From Bradyrhizobium septentrionale (GTDB taxonomy: Bacteria; Pseudomonadota; Alphaproteobacteria; Rhizobiales; Xanthobacteraceae), in the NCBI RefSeq assembly GCF_011516645.4, contig NZ_CP088285.1:7272501-7336500 (forward strand): a stretch of 64,000 bases of DNA, written 5' to 3'. The position numbers and the translations under genes were made by a program. Shown one piece after another: positions 7,964 to 17,223 of the stretch (position 1 is the first letter of the stretch; each line of letters opens with the position of its first letter). The notes under the pieces were generated by a model. The model was not told the origin of the DNA. It ran no database searches and was given only the letters and a program-made list of their open reading frames with translations.

Positions 7964-9055
7964 TCACTTGAGGTCGGCGATCGTCGCCGGTCCCGGACCC
8001 GGCGTGATCAGCGTCGGCCATTGCTTGGAACCGAACGGCACCAGCGGCGGCAGGAACGTCGTCATGCCGCGCGTCTTGGTCTCCGCGATGATCGCATCGC
8101 GCGCGTCGCCGCCCATCAGTTCATAATCCATCAAATGGTAGCTGCCGAAGAACAACGCGCCGACCGAGCGGTCGGCGATGATCCGGGTCAGCGACTCCAG
8201 CATGTCCGACGGCGTCGTGGTGAAGGAGATCGTCTCGATCAGCATCAGGCGGCTGTTGATCGCATCAGGCCCGAAGAACTGCGCCAGCACGCTGAAGATC
8301 ACGTTGTTCTGCCGCGCCACATAGATCGTGTTGCTCGCACCATAGGTCTTGTCCCAGTCGGCACCGAGCTGGGTCTTCCAGTCGGCCATGACCGTCATCC
8401 AGTGCGCGACCTGGGTCTGCGCGGCCCATGCGACGTTCCTGGCGAGCAGCGGCGCCTGCTTCTTGCCGAACGCCTCGAGCTTGGCGAAGGGGATGGCGCC
8501 GGCTGTGAGGCAATCATCCATGAAGGCGATGTTGTTCTGCAGGATAGCGCGGTTGTTGTCGCGCCAGTCGGCCTGCATCGGCGTCGCGTCGAGCCCGTCG
8601 AGCGCCGACTGCATCCGGCTGCGATAGGCCTGCATCGACCCGCGCCACGCCTTGTCGTCGGGATTGTTGACATAGGGGCCGACCACCTCGGCCAGCGCCA
8701 TCGTGCTGTGGCCGACCGATTTGAGCAGCTGATAGACGATCGGCACCTGCGGCGCCTCGGTCGGCGGCTTGCCCGGCCGGTAGAGGATCAGGCGCCCGCC
8801 GGCACCGGAGAACAGGCCGAGGATCACCGGGTGTTTGTCGAGGATGTTCTTCTGGAAGATCCGCGCCGCATCGCCATAGAGCTCGAACATGCCGGTGTTG
8901 AGCGCCAGCACATCCTTGGTCGCGACATCGGCCGGCGTGGACGTGGTCTTGCCCGAGATCGGTCCCATGTAGTCGGGCAGCGTCTGGGCCAGGGCCGCGC
9001 CGCCGCTGCCGAGCAGCAGTGCCGAGGCGGCGGCCAGGCGAAGGCGATGGGTCAT
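7964..9055 (-). CDS. Secreted protein of unknown function (363 aa)
   Basis: A signal peptide (RLRLAAASALLLGSGGAALA) is followed by a mainly helical protein with no motif I recognise. Conspicuous stretches are PDYMGPISGKTTSTPADVA at the mature N-terminus, LNTGMFELYGDAARIFQKN, GAGGRLILYRPG and FFGSYHLMDYEL. No cysteine pairs or haem motifs. ATG 9055 is preferred because a purine-rich site (gaggag) precedes it and the signal peptide starts there; the reading frame itself remains open further upstream. It is the gene next upstream of the molybdenum-hydroxylase operon on the same strand, with 109 bases between, so it may be co-transcribed. Confidence 0.75.
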   Translation of the reverse strand: MTHRLRLAAASALLLGSGGAALAQTLPDYMGPISGKTTSTPADVATKDVLALNTGMFELYGDAARIFQKNILDKHPVILGLFSGAGGRLILYRPGKPPTEAPQVPIVYQLLKSVGHSTMALAEVVGPYVNNPDDKAWRGSMQAYRSRMQSALDGLDATPMQADWRDNNRAILQNNIAFMDDCLTAGAIPFAKLEAFGKKQAPLLARNVAWAAQTQVAHWMTVMADWKTQLGADWDKTYGASNTIYVARQNNVIFSVLAQFFGPDAINSRLMLIETISFTTTPSDMLESLTRIIADRSVGALFFGSYHLMDYELMGGDARDAIIAETKTRGMTTFLPPLVPFGSKQWPTLITPGPGPATIADLK

Positions 9056-9326
9056 GTGATGCTCCTCGATGCCTCCAGCCAATGCCGAGGGCCGGGTGCG
9101 GCCGCGCGACCATTCGCGGAATGCGCAAATGCTTGGACACAATGAACTGGAGGTAGATCCCGCGTTGACGCGGCACGACGCGGGCGGACGCCTACAGCTA
9201 AGCGACGAATCGGCCGGTGTCCACACCGGGACATTGCCGGTTTGCCTGCGCCAAAAGACCCAATGGTGCGGCCTTTGGCCCGGTGCTATGTGGCGAATAG
9301 AATCAATTTTATTTATTGGATTTCTC

Positions 9327-10031
9327 GTGCTCAACGGACTCTACAAGGTCGAGTACGGCATCAACGGCGCGTTCGGCCGCAGCATTATGTGCATGCATGA
9401 CGGCAAGATGCTGGGCGGGAATTCGGCCTTCGCCCATCTCGGCACCTACCAGGTGATGAGGGGCGAGATCGCCGCCGAGGTGATCACCGAGCGTCACAAT
9501 GACGATCCGCATTTCAAGCCGCTGATGGGCGCCGACGTCACCGTCATCAAGGTGCGCGGCCGCACCGAGGGCTCGACCATCCTGCTCGAGGGCAAGGCGG
9601 ACGCCATGCCGGACGGCGTGTTCTGGGCGAATTTGGCGCCGCTCGACGATGAGGCGTTGCCGCCGCGCGGGGCGGTCGGACCGGGCGGCATCGTCAACGG
9701 GCTCTACTCCATCCAGCTCCGCGCACTCGACGGTGTCGACGCCGGCCTCTCCGGGGTCATGCTGCTGATGGATGGCCGTATCCTCGGTGGCGATGCGTTC
9801 TTCTACTATCTCGGCTCGTATACGTCGGCGGACGGTCGCTGGCGGGGCGAGATCGTCAACCAGGAGCACACGCCGGCGAAGGGCGAATACCCGGTGTTCG
9901 GCGGTTATGAGGTCGGCATCGGCTTTGCTGGGTCGTGTCGCGAGGAGGGCGCCGAACTCGAAGGCATCGCGCTGGCCGGTAAGCGCAGCCTTCGGCTGGC
10001 AGCCGAACTGCGGCTGATGCGACGCGCCTAG
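9327..10031 (+). CDS. GrlR-like tandem-domain protein, copy 2
   Basis: Paralogue of the protein at 698 with the same length (234 residues) and the same two-unit architecture: NGLYKV with MLGGNSAFAHLGTY, then NGLYSIQL with ILGGDAFFYYLGSYTS. The C-terminal half is by far the more conserved (FGGYEVGIGFAGSC, LAGKRSLRLAAEL). GTG 9327 is chosen because it aligns with the TTG start of copy 1; an in-frame ATG at 9288 would add 13 hydrophobic residues (WRIESILFIGFLV), which copy 1 lacks. Function unknown; GrlR-type regulators are protein-binding inhibitors in enteric pathogens. Confidence 0.75.
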   Translation: MLNGLYKVEYGINGAFGRSIMCMHDGKMLGGNSAFAHLGTYQVMRGEIAAEVITERHNDDPHFKPLMGADVTVIKVRGRTEGSTILLEGKADAMPDGVFWANLAPLDDEALPPRGAVGPGGIVNGLYSIQLRALDGVDAGLSGVMLLMDGRILGGDAFFYYLGSYTSADGRWRGEIVNQEHTPAKGEYPVFGGYEVGIGFAGSCREEGAELEGIALAGKRSLRLAAELRLMRRA

Positions 10032-10051
10032 CGCCGCTTCGTTACCTTAAA

Positions 10052-10495
10052 CTAGTCCTTGATCAGAAGCACGCCGCCGATGATCAGCGCGATGCCGGCC
10101 AGCCGTGAAAACGACACTGGATGTTGCGCCAGTCCGAACACGCCAAAATGGTCCATCGCGATGCCGGCGACCATCTGACCCGCGACCACCAGCGCCAGCA
10201 AGGTTGCGGCGCCGAGTGACGGCAGCAGCAGGATCATCAACAGGATAAAGACGCCGCCGAGGATGCCGCCGCTCCAGGCCCACCACGGCACGGCCGACAC
10301 CAGCTTCCAGGACGGCACCGGCTCGCGCGTCGCGACCACCACGACCGCCATCGTCACGAGACCGCCGAGATAGCTGACGAGCCCGGCCCAGGCCGGCGAG
10401 TTGAGGGCTGAGCGGAGATTGCCGTTCAGGACCTGCTGAACGGCCACGCAGATACCGGCGCCGAGCGCGAGCAGAGAGAGAAACCAGACTTGCAT
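10052..10495 (-). CDS. YdcZ-type small DMT membrane protein
   Basis: 147 residues with about four hydrophobic helices (FLSLLALGAGICVAVQQVL, GLVSYLGGLVTMAVVVVA, GGVFILLMILLLPSLGAA, LAGIALIIGGVLLIKD). NGNLR and W-A-W-SGGILGG are typical of the DMT_YdcZ half-size transporters, which act as dimers. Substrate unknown. ATG 10495 is used because the protein begins there (a TTG four codons upstream is less likely). It is divergent from the ABC-F gene; the 158-base gap should hold both promoters. Confidence 0.85.
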   Translation of the reverse strand: MQVWFLSLLALGAGICVAVQQVLNGNLRSALNSPAWAGLVSYLGGLVTMAVVVVATREPVPSWKLVSAVPWWAWSGGILGGVFILLMILLLPSLGAATLLALVVAGQMVAGIAMDHFGVFGLAQHPVSFSRLAGIALIIGGVLLIKD

Positions 10496-10653
10496 GTGAT
10501 GCCCCAAAACCGGTCGCCGAAGGACTTTCTGTCATAATCGATTGGCCATGATCGTGGCATGCGTGGAGCGACGCGCGAAACGCCCGGAATGGGCTTCCAC
10601 CCACGCCCCAGATCGAATAAGAGGCCGCAATCCCTCAGTTCCCAGCATTGAGC

Positions 10654-12276
10654 ATGATCCGCCTCGATAACGTTTCCAAGCAAGTCGGCCACCAGATCCT
10701 CTTCATCGAAGCCTCCGCGGCGCTCCAGAAGGGCGAGAAGATCGGCCTTGTCGGGCCGAACGGCTCCGGCAAGACCTCGCTGTTCCGAATGATCTCGGGT
10801 CAGGAGGTCCCCGATGAGGGCCAGGTCTCTCTCGATCGTGGCATTTCGATCGGCTATTTCAGCCAGGATGTCGGCGAGATGTCCGGCCGCAGCGCGGTCG
10901 CCGAGGTGATGGACGGGGCGGGGCCCGTCAGCGTGGTGGCAGCCGAGCTCAGGGAACTCGAGGCGGCGATGGCCGACCCCGACAAGGCCGACGAGATGGA
11001 TGACATCATCGCCCGCTATGGCGAGGTGCAGCACCAGTTCGAGGAGCTTGACGGTTACGCGCTCGACGGCCGCGCGCGCGAGGCGCTGGCCGGTCTCGGC
11101 TTCAGCCAGGAGATGATGGATGGCGACGTCGGAAAGCTCTCTGGCGGCTGGAAGATGCGCGTCGCGCTTGCGCGTATTCTTCTGATGCGTCCCGACGTGA
11201 TGCTGCTCGACGAGCCGAGCAACCATCTCGATCTCGAAAGCCTGATCTGGCTCGAGCAGTTCCTGAAAGGTTATGAGGGCGCGCTGCTGATGACCTCGCA
11301 TGACCGCGAGTTCATCAACCGCATCATCAACAAGGTGGTCGAGATCGACGGCGGCCAGCTCACCAGCTATTCCGGCAATTACGAATTCTACGAACAGCAG
11401 CGCGCGCTCTCCGACAAGCAGCAGCAGGCTCAGTTCGAGCGGCAGCAGGCGATGCTCGCCAAGGAGATCAAGTTCATCGAGCGCTTCAAGGCGCGCGCCT
11501 CCCACGCCGCGCAGGTGCAGAGCCGGGTCAAGAAGCTCGACAAGATCGAGCGGGTCGAGCCGCCGCGGCGGCGGCAGACGGTGGCGTTCGATTTCCAGCC
11601 GGCGCCCCGCTCGGGCGAGGATGTCGTCAGCCTGAAGAACGTCCACAAGGCCTATGGCAGCAAGCGGATCTATGACGGGCTCGACTTCATGATCCGCCGC
11701 CGCGAGCGCTGGTGCGTGATGGGCATCAACGGCGCCGGCAAGTCGACGCTGCTGAAACTGGTCGCCGGGTCAACCGAACCCGATGACGGCGCGGTCGCGG
11801 TCGGCGGCAGCGTCAAGATGGGCTATTTCGCGCAGCATGCGATGGATCTGCTCGACGGCGAACGCACCGTGTTCCAGTCGCTGGAGGATGCGTTTCCGCA
11901 GGCCGGCCAGGGCTCCCTGCGCGCGCTCGCCGGCTGCTTCGGCTTCTCGGGCGACGATGTCGAGAAGAAGTGCCGGGTGCTCTCGGGCGGCGAGAAGGCG
12001 CGGCTCGTGATGGCCAAGATGCTGTTTGATCCGCCGAACTTTTTGGTGCTGGACGAGCCGACCAACCATCTCGATCTCGCCACCAAGGAGATGCTGATAT
12101 CAGCGCTCTCCGAGTTCGAGGGCACCATGCTGTTCGTCTCCCACGACCGGCATTTCCTCGCGGCGCTCTCCAACCGCGTGCTCGAGCTGACGCCGGAAGG
12201 CATCCATCAGTTCGGTGGCGGCTACACCGAATACGTCGCGCGCACCGGGCACGAAGCGCCGGGGTTGCGGAGTTAG
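10654..12276 (+). CDS. ABC-F family ATPase (ribosome-associated)
   Basis: 540 residues with two ABC ATPase domains and no membrane segments. Walker A motifs are GPNGSGKTS (residues 34-42) and GINGAGKST (about 355-363); the signatures are LSGGWKMRV and LSGGEKARL, with Walker B LLDEPSNHLD and VLDEPTNHLD. A charged linker (KFIERFKARASHAAQVQSRVKKLDKI) between the domains is the P-site tRNA interaction motif region. ABC-F proteins such as Uup, YbiT and EttA act on ribosomes to relieve stalled states or tune translation. ATG 10654 is preferred to TTG 10648. Confidence 0.93.
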   Translation: MIRLDNVSKQVGHQILFIEASAALQKGEKIGLVGPNGSGKTSLFRMISGQEVPDEGQVSLDRGISIGYFSQDVGEMSGRSAVAEVMDGAGPVSVVAAELRELEAAMADPDKADEMDDIIARYGEVQHQFEELDGYALDGRAREALAGLGFSQEMMDGDVGKLSGGWKMRVALARILLMRPDVMLLDEPSNHLDLESLIWLEQFLKGYEGALLMTSHDREFINRIINKVVEIDGGQLTSYSGNYEFYEQQRALSDKQQQAQFERQQAMLAKEIKFIERFKARASHAAQVQSRVKKLDKIERVEPPRRRQTVAFDFQPAPRSGEDVVSLKNVHKAYGSKRIYDGLDFMIRRRERWCVMGINGAGKSTLLKLVAGSTEPDDGAVAVGGSVKMGYFAQHAMDLLDGERTVFQSLEDAFPQAGQGSLRALAGCFGFSGDDVEKKCRVLSGGEKARLVMAKMLFDPPNFLVLDEPTNHLDLATKEMLISALSEFEGTMLFVSHDRHFLAALSNRVLELTPEGIHQFGGGYTEYVARTGHEAPGLRS

Positions 12277-12283
12277 CGCCGAG

Positions 12284-12916
12284 TCAAGCCCGCCACCGCG
12301 CGCAAAACGCCTCGACGTCGCCTGACTGGAATTCCGGTAGGCGCTCCCAAATGGTCTCAACCGGCCAGTTCCACCAGGCGATCTGCGATAGCTCGGCCGC
12401 GATCCGGCGGTTGAACCGCTCCTTGATCGGCCGGGCCGGCACGCCGCCGACGATCGTGTAGGGCGCGACATCGCGCGAGACGACCGCGCCGGCCGCGAGC
12501 ACCGCGCCGTCTCCGACGGTGACGCCGGGCAGCACGATCACGCCATGGCCGATCCAGACGTCGTTTCCGATCACGACGCGATCCGCGCGTCGGTTCCTGA
12601 AGAAGTCACGATCCCGTTCGGCGGCGGCCGTGTAATATTCAGGGCAATAGGTGAAGCGGTGCTGGGAAGGGCGCTCGAGCGGATGATTGGGGGCGCCGAT
12701 CCTGACCTGGGCTGCGATCGCGCAAAAGCGGCCGATCTGCGCGTCGGCGACGATGCAGCCGCTGGCGAGGTAGGAATAGTCGCCGAGCTCGGTGTATTCG
12801 AGCGAGCTGTCGCCGAGAACTTCGCAGCAACGCCCAACCTTGACCTCGCGCAGCCTGACCGTCGGCTCGATGACGGTTTCGGCAAGCTTGGGGCGGGGTG
12901 GGGTCGATTGATCCAT
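12284..12916 (-). CDS. Left-handed beta-helix acyltransferase, phosphonate-cluster type
   Basis: 210 residues with hexapeptide repeats forming a left-handed beta helix ([75 protein letters not shown]). The H-G-V core and the [10 protein letters not shown] ending are typical of XAT/DapH-like acetyltransferases. Length and N-terminus (LRE then [13 protein letters not shown]) look like the hexapeptide-transferase family usually found in phosphonate (phn) clusters. No phn gene is in the window. The 3' end is seven bases from the convergent ABC-F gene. Confidence 0.8.
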   Translation of the reverse strand: MDQSTPPRPKLAETVIEPTVRLREVKVGRCCEVLGDSSLEYTELGDYSYLASGCIVADAQIGRFCAIAAQVRIGAPNHPLERPSQHRFTYCPEYYTAAAERDRDFFRNRRADRVVIGNDVWIGHGVIVLPGVTVGDGAVLAAGAVVSRDVAPYTIVGGVPARPIKERFNRRIAAELSQIAWWNWPVETIWERLPEFQSGDVEAFCARWRA

Positions 12917-13281
12917 ATGACTGTCCTTGATCCGGCAACTCGCACGGAGTGGTATCTATCACGGCGGGCGGGCAAGGCGAGAGTGGTTGCTGTCTGCTGC
13001 GGGGGCCAAGCTCTCAAATTCCGTCGATCACGGCAATCGCCTTGTTCAGCAAGTCCGCGCGTGGGAATCAAGCCGCTGACCGGGTCGGGAAATGTACACT
13101 GCAGATTCGCGCGCTATCGAAGGATTCGCGATTCGCTTGCTTGCGTTTTGGGCCTCGATAGGTTTTAAGCCCGGTGACTTCATGACCGTTGGCATGAACG
13201 AGAAACGCGCTGCGTGGTTTTACCACATTCTAGACAGAGTTACATCGTAGCTCGCGCGCCCCAAATTCAGAGGATTTCAGC
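12917..13281 (+). other. Intergenic region upstream of the HU gene
   Basis: 365 bases without a supported gene. It should carry the promoter of the acyltransferase on one side and that of the HU protein on the other. A small hairpin-forming element (gtggttttaccac, 13216-13228) is the only structure I see. The HU ribosome-binding site is agagga at 13270-13275. Confidence 0.4.
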
Positions 13282-13578
13282 ATGGCCAAGATGACGAAGA
13301 ATCAATTGATCGACGCGATTGCCGAAAGCACGCAGATCTCGAAGAACGACGTAAGGACCGTCATCGAGCACATGGCGACTGTTGGCTATAAAGAGCTGAA
13401 CGAATCCGGAGAGTTCGTCATTCCTGGCTTTGTGAAAATGTCCGTCGTGCATAAGCCTGCCACAGAAGCTCGCAGCGGCGTAAATCCTTTTACGAAAGAG
13501 CCGATGGAATTTGCAGCGAAGCCAGCCAGCAAGTCAGTCAAGGCGTCACCTCTCAAGGTCGCTAAGGACGCCGTCTAA
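13282..13578 (+). CDS. HU family nucleoid DNA-binding protein
   Basis: 98 residues with the HU/IHF fold: N-terminal MTKNQLIDAIAESTQISKNDVRTVIE helix pair, then the beta arm region GEFVIPGFVKMSVVHKPA and NPFTKEPMEF. The C-terminus is an extended lysine/alanine tail (AAKPASKSVKASPLKVAKDAV), as in HU-like proteins that contact DNA with a basic tail. The usual arm sequence (RNPxTG) is modified to VNPFTKEP, so this is a divergent HU. Likely monocistronic. Confidence 0.9.
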   Translation: MAKMTKNQLIDAIAESTQISKNDVRTVIEHMATVGYKELNESGEFVIPGFVKMSVVHKPATEARSGVNPFTKEPMEFAAKPASKSVKASPLKVAKDAV

Positions 13579-13637
13579 GACTGCGGTTTGCGGCGAGCCA
13601 AGCGCGCAAGCAATGCAACGGCGCGTGGCTGGGCCGC

Positions 13638-14510
13638 CTAATCCTTTGATCCGTTGACTGCGGCAATGGCCCTGATCATCGCATCCTTCAGCGCTGCGTT
13701 GTTGGCGGGATTCGATTGCCGGCGTTGGCCGGGATCGTCGAAATCGTGGGTCGCGCCGGGATAGAGCACGACGTCGATCTTGCTGCCGGCGGCGACGGAA
13801 CGCTGCGCGACCTCCTGGCACCGCTCGGGCGACACTTCCTCGTCGTCGGATCCGAGCAGCATCGTGATCGGCGCGGCCGACTTGAGCGTCGGCGCCAGCA
13901 GGGCCGCCGGCCCGCAGCCGGGATAGAACACCAGCGCCGCGCGATAGCCCGACGTCGCCGTACCCTGGCGCTGCATGACGTTCAGCGCGGTGCTGCCGCC
14001 GTTCGACCATCCCTGCAGGAAGATGCGGTTCTCCCGGACATCCTTCTGGCTGCGCAGCCAGCTTAGCGCGCCCTCGGCGTCGAGCGGCCGCACGGTCTTT
14101 TCGTTGACGTCGGCGCGATCGGGGTCGTCATGCGTGAAGCGGCCGAAGCCATGGGCCTTGCCGCGCGGCCCAAAGCTGTCCGGCAGCAGCGCGACGTAGC
14201 CGTGATCGGCCCAATACCGGCCCCACATCGCGTGGCGCTTGGAGAGGCTGCCGGCATTGCAGGCCGCGGACGGAGCTGTGCGCGACACCAGCGTGCAGTC
14301 CTTGTTGACGTTGATCGAATAGGGGCCGCCGCGGCCGTGCAGCAGCACGATGGCGGGGTGCGGGCCCGGCGTTTGCGGCCGAAAAAGATAGCCGACGATC
14401 TCGGTCTTGCCGTCGGCGCTCGGGAAGAAAACGGCGTCGGGCGCGGCCGCCGCCGCTGTCGGCAATGTCGTGAGCATCAGGAGGGCAATCTGAATCGCGC
14501 GCTGGGTCAT
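13638..14510 (-). CDS. Secreted dienelactone hydrolase-type alpha/beta hydrolase
   Basis: 290 residues. A signal peptide (AIQIALLMLTTLPTAAAAA) precedes an alpha/beta hydrolase domain: LLHGRGGPY (oxyanion region), YVALLPDSFGPRG, nucleophile elbow GWSNGGS, FYPGC, the acid region LLGSDDEEV and the catalytic histidine in GATHDFDD. Most similar in layout to dienelactone hydrolase-like esterases acting on small esters or lactones. ATG 14510 starts at the signal peptide. Substrate unknown. Confidence 0.85.
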   Translation of the reverse strand: MTQRAIQIALLMLTTLPTAAAAAPDAVFFPSADGKTEIVGYLFRPQTPGPHPAIVLLHGRGGPYSINVNKDCTLVSRTAPSAACNAGSLSKRHAMWGRYWADHGYVALLPDSFGPRGKAHGFGRFTHDDPDRADVNEKTVRPLDAEGALSWLRSQKDVRENRIFLQGWSNGGSTALNVMQRQGTATSGYRAALVFYPGCGPAALLAPTLKSAAPITMLLGSDDEEVSPERCQEVAQRSVAAGSKIDVVLYPGATHDFDDPGQRRQSNPANNAALKDAMIRAIAAVNGSKD

Positions 14511-14665
14511 CCCCACAGCATGAGCAACATTTTCGGATGAATTACGGCATGACTGCCTCCAGCAATGCAAAGCCGCATGGCACGCTGCACGGTGCTCGGC
14601 TTGTGAGGTGAGGGGCCGCCCGCTACGCTTCGCAAAAAAGCGGGAGCGAGCGGGAGCGAAACGGC

Positions 14666-15541
14666 ATGAAGCAGATCAGGATCGGCGACATCACGATCGA
14701 CGCGGTGATCGAGCGCGAAGGGCCGTGGCGGCGGCCGCAGGATTTCTTCCCGACCTATGACGATGCCGTGTTCAAGCATCACCTGAAGACGATGGAGCCG
14801 GAGGTGTTCGATGCCGCGCGCGGCATGATGGTGATCACCTACCAGACCTTCGTCGTGCGGACGCCGCGCCATACCATCCTGGTCGACACTTGCACCGGTG
14901 AGGACAAGGGGCATCCGCCGCCGTTCGACTTCCCGGGCAAGGAGCGCTGGCGCAACGAGCTGTTCGCGCTCGGGATCTCCTACGAGCAGATCGACTACGT
15001 GTTCTGCACCCATCTGCATATCGACCACACCGGCTGGAACACCACGCTGCGCGACGGGCGTTGGGTACCGACCTTCCCGAACGCGAAATACGTCTTCCAC
15101 AAGGGTGAGTATGCGGCCTGGGAGGCCGAGAACGCCAAGGGCGCCAATCCGCCCGGCACGGTGTTTCGCGACAATTGCCTGCCGATCGTCGAGGCCGGGC
15201 AGGCGCTGCTGGTCGACGACGACTATGCGCTCGACGACACCGTGACGCTGACGCCGACGCCGGGGCATTCGCCCTGCCATTGCTGTATCAACATCTTCTC
15301 GAAGGGGCAGCGCGCCGTGGTCGCCGGAGATCTGATGCATCATGCGATCCAGTGCCGCGAGCCGGAATGGTCGGCAAAGCCCGATTGGGATCCGAAGCAA
15401 TCGGCGATCTCGCGGCGAAAATTCTTTGGCTCCGTCGCCGGGACCGACACGCTGATCCTGCCGATCCATTTCCCGGCCCCGACGGTCGGCCTGATCACCG
15501 TGGACGGCGACCGCTTCGACTATCGCTTCAAGCGGGAGTAG
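14666..15541 (+). CDS. MBL-fold metallo-hydrolase
   Basis: 291 residues with the metallo-beta-lactamase zinc signature THLHIDHTGW at about residues 114-123, a second ligand histidine in PTPGHSPCH, an aspartate in VVAGDLMHHA and a late histidine in PIHFPAPT. The N-terminal VIEREGPWRRPQDFFP segment resembles the lactonase/quorum-quenching-like branch, but the substrate cannot be fixed. No signal peptide; cytoplasmic. Divergent from the preceding hydrolase. Confidence 0.88.
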   Translation: MKQIRIGDITIDAVIEREGPWRRPQDFFPTYDDAVFKHHLKTMEPEVFDAARGMMVITYQTFVVRTPRHTILVDTCTGEDKGHPPPFDFPGKERWRNELFALGISYEQIDYVFCTHLHIDHTGWNTTLRDGRWVPTFPNAKYVFHKGEYAAWEAENAKGANPPGTVFRDNCLPIVEAGQALLVDDDYALDDTVTLTPTPGHSPCHCCINIFSKGQRAVVAGDLMHHAIQCREPEWSAKPDWDPKQSAISRRKFFGSVAGTDTLILPIHFPAPTVGLITVDGDRFDYRFKRE

Positions 15542-15571
15542 GCGACCCGGACGGTCGGGAGCTCGGTATCA

Positions 15572-15766
15572 TCAGAACCGCGCCGTGCGGGTCCGGTGCG
15601 GAGCCTGGGTCAGAAACCGTTCGAGATCGGTGCAGAGGCGGTGTGCGAGCTCCTCGTCGATCTCGAACGTCGCGACGGTGCCGGCGCAGTCGATTGCGAT
15701 GGTCCCGCGCAACGGTGCGGCTGACATGGTCGATACCACGATGTTTGTCGCTCTCTGCACGGTCAT
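15572..15766 (-). CDS. Small conserved protein (64 aa)
   Basis: A short acidic-to-neutral protein with RGTIAIDCAGTVATFEIDEELAHRLC and a basic tail. No recognised domain; the beta-rich first half could be a small barrel. It lies 36 bases downstream of the PilZ gene on the same strand, so it may end the DUF2336-PilZ transcript. ATG 15766 is the only reasonable start. Confidence 0.5.
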   Translation of the reverse strand: MTVQRATNIVVSTMSAAPLRGTIAIDCAGTVATFEIDEELAHRLCTDLERFLTQAPHRTRTARF

Positions 15767-15802
15767 GTCGTCAACGTCCCTTCAGGCCGGATGCCGCCAT
15801 CC

Positions 15803-16117
15803 TCATTTCGGAATGACCGGGCGTCCCTTTCGTTTTTTCTCTTCGATGAATCTCACGCCGATCTCGGTGCCGTCGACACGGACCAGCTCGCAGCGGCGGA
15901 AGGCCAGTCCCCGCGAGGACAAAACCAGGAAGAACTCCTGGGCCTTCAGCACATCAAGCGTTCCGTCGACCTCGAGCCGGGCGCCGCTCTGCGAGACGTC
16001 GAGCAGGATGCAACTCCGCCGCCATGTGCCGTCGACACCCATAAGATTGACGGGATAGCGGGTCTCGAGCCTGACCCGCTCCGCCCTGCGGTCACCATAC
16101 GTCATTACGCTACTCAC
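15803..16117 (-). CDS. PilZ domain protein (cyclic di-GMP binding type)
   Basis: 104 residues, a single PilZ domain: RxxxR-type region in RRAERVRLETRYPV, the DVSQSGARLEV motif matching [D/N]xSxxG, and a final strand EIGVRFIEEKKRKG. Both halves of the c-di-GMP signature are present, so binding is plausible. A GTG start at 16117 overlaps the stop of the DUF2336 gene (GTGA), while an ATG at 16105 is an alternative. The coupling suggests both proteins act in the same cyclic di-GMP or motility-related process. Confidence 0.85.
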   Translation of the reverse strand: MSSVMTYGDRRAERVRLETRYPVNLMGVDGTWRRSCILLDVSQSGARLEVDGTLDVLKAQEFFLVLSSRGLAFRRCELVRVDGTEIGVRFIEEKKRKGRPVIPK

Positions 16118-17223
16118 ACTTTCGCTGAAGGCTTCGCAGTCAGCTCGCTGAGCGAACCGAACCGGATCATGCGCTGCGCGTTCGACAGCGGCAGCCCTTC
16201 AAACATCTGCCGGGCGCGCTCCAGCTCGTCAGGTGCGACCGTCAGGCCGGCCTTTCGGTAGCTGACGATCGCGGCCGTGGTGTTCCAGTTCAGTCGCGAC
16301 GCGCGGCAGGCGATGACGAGCGCGTTGCTGGTGGCGGCCTCCATCAGCGGCGCGATGGTCTCGATCGGAACGCTCGCGAGCTGCGCCAGCGCCGCGACGA
16401 GGTTGCGGACCTCTTGCCTGATCGCGAAACGGTTGACGCTGGAATCGTTCAGCTGTCCGGACTTGTTCAGGGCCATCACCGTGGCCCGCGCCTCCGCATA
16501 GTCGATCGTGGCTGGTGGTTTTGCGGAGGCGCGGGCTGCGCCGGCGTCGATGGCGGCGCGGATCGCGTCCTGAATGTCGGGACGTGCGCGCTTGAGCAGC
16601 CGGGCCTGCTGACGCGGCGTGGACCGCATGACGAGATCGGCAAGCACGCGGTGCGGCAGGTCGGCGCGCGATATCAATGCGTCCGCGATGCTGTCGTCAC
16701 GCTCGGCAGCATCGACCATCATGGCAAAGCCGGCGCTGGTCAGTTCCGCGCCGGGATTTTCGGCCAGGGCGCGCAGGACGCTGCCGTCGCCACGCATCAG
16801 CAGAATGTCCGTGAGCTCCTGGTTGACGGCCTTGCGTCCCGCGATCGCACAGAGATGTCCTTCGGCCCGCATCCAGGCGATGTCGATCAGATCGGCATTC
16901 GGAATGCTGTCGCATTTGCGCAGGATCGGCGCGGCGACATCGGCGTCGTCATGATTGGCGAGCCGCCGTGCCAGCTCCCGCGGCACCAGACGCAGGTCGG
17001 CAAGGGAGCGGCTGAGCGTGGTCAAAGTCCGCAGCTCGACGCTCTCGGTCAGGCGGACCAGGATGTCGTCGAACAGCCCGACATGGTGTTCGTTGAGCCG
17101 GTGAGCGTCTTCGAGAAAAAGCCCTGCCACCTCCCGCAGCATGCGCGTGCGGTGGTCTGGTGAGCCGGCCTTCAGGACATGGTCGAGTTCGGCAATAAGA
17201 TCGGGCGAGGCAATGACTGTCAT
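16114..17223 (-). CDS. DUF2336 helical-repeat protein
   Basis: 369 residues, nearly all helical, with HEAT-like pairs: SPDHRTRMLREVAGLF, LVPRELARRLANHDDADVAAPIL, GDGSVLRALAENPGAELT and RADLPHRVLADLVMRS. This pattern (short AxxPxLxxxVL-like repeats with an N-terminal KAGSPDHR segment) is DUF2336, found in alphaproteobacteria and often near motility or cyclic di-GMP genes. Molecular function unknown. It is translationally coupled to the downstream PilZ gene. Confidence 0.8.
   Translation of the reverse strand: MTVIASPDLIAELDHVLKAGSPDHRTRMLREVAGLFLEDAHRLNEHHVGLFDDILVRLTESVELRTLTTLSRSLADLRLVPRELARRLANHDDADVAAPILRKCDSIPNADLIDIAWMRAEGHLCAIAGRKAVNQELTDILLMRGDGSVLRALAENPGAELTSAGFAMMVDAAERDDSIADALISRADLPHRVLADLVMRSTPRQQARLLKRARPDIQDAIRAAIDAGAARASAKPPATIDYAEARATVMALNKSGQLNDSSVNRFAIRQEVRNLVAALAQLASVPIETIAPLMEAATSNALVIACRASRLNWNTTAAIVSYRKAGLTVAPDELERARQMFEGLPLSNAQRMIRFGSLSELTAKPSAKV

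Noticed and set aside
12949..13161. 70-codon frame upstream of the HU gene
   Set aside because: No ribosome-binding site, no homology and unusual composition; probably chance.
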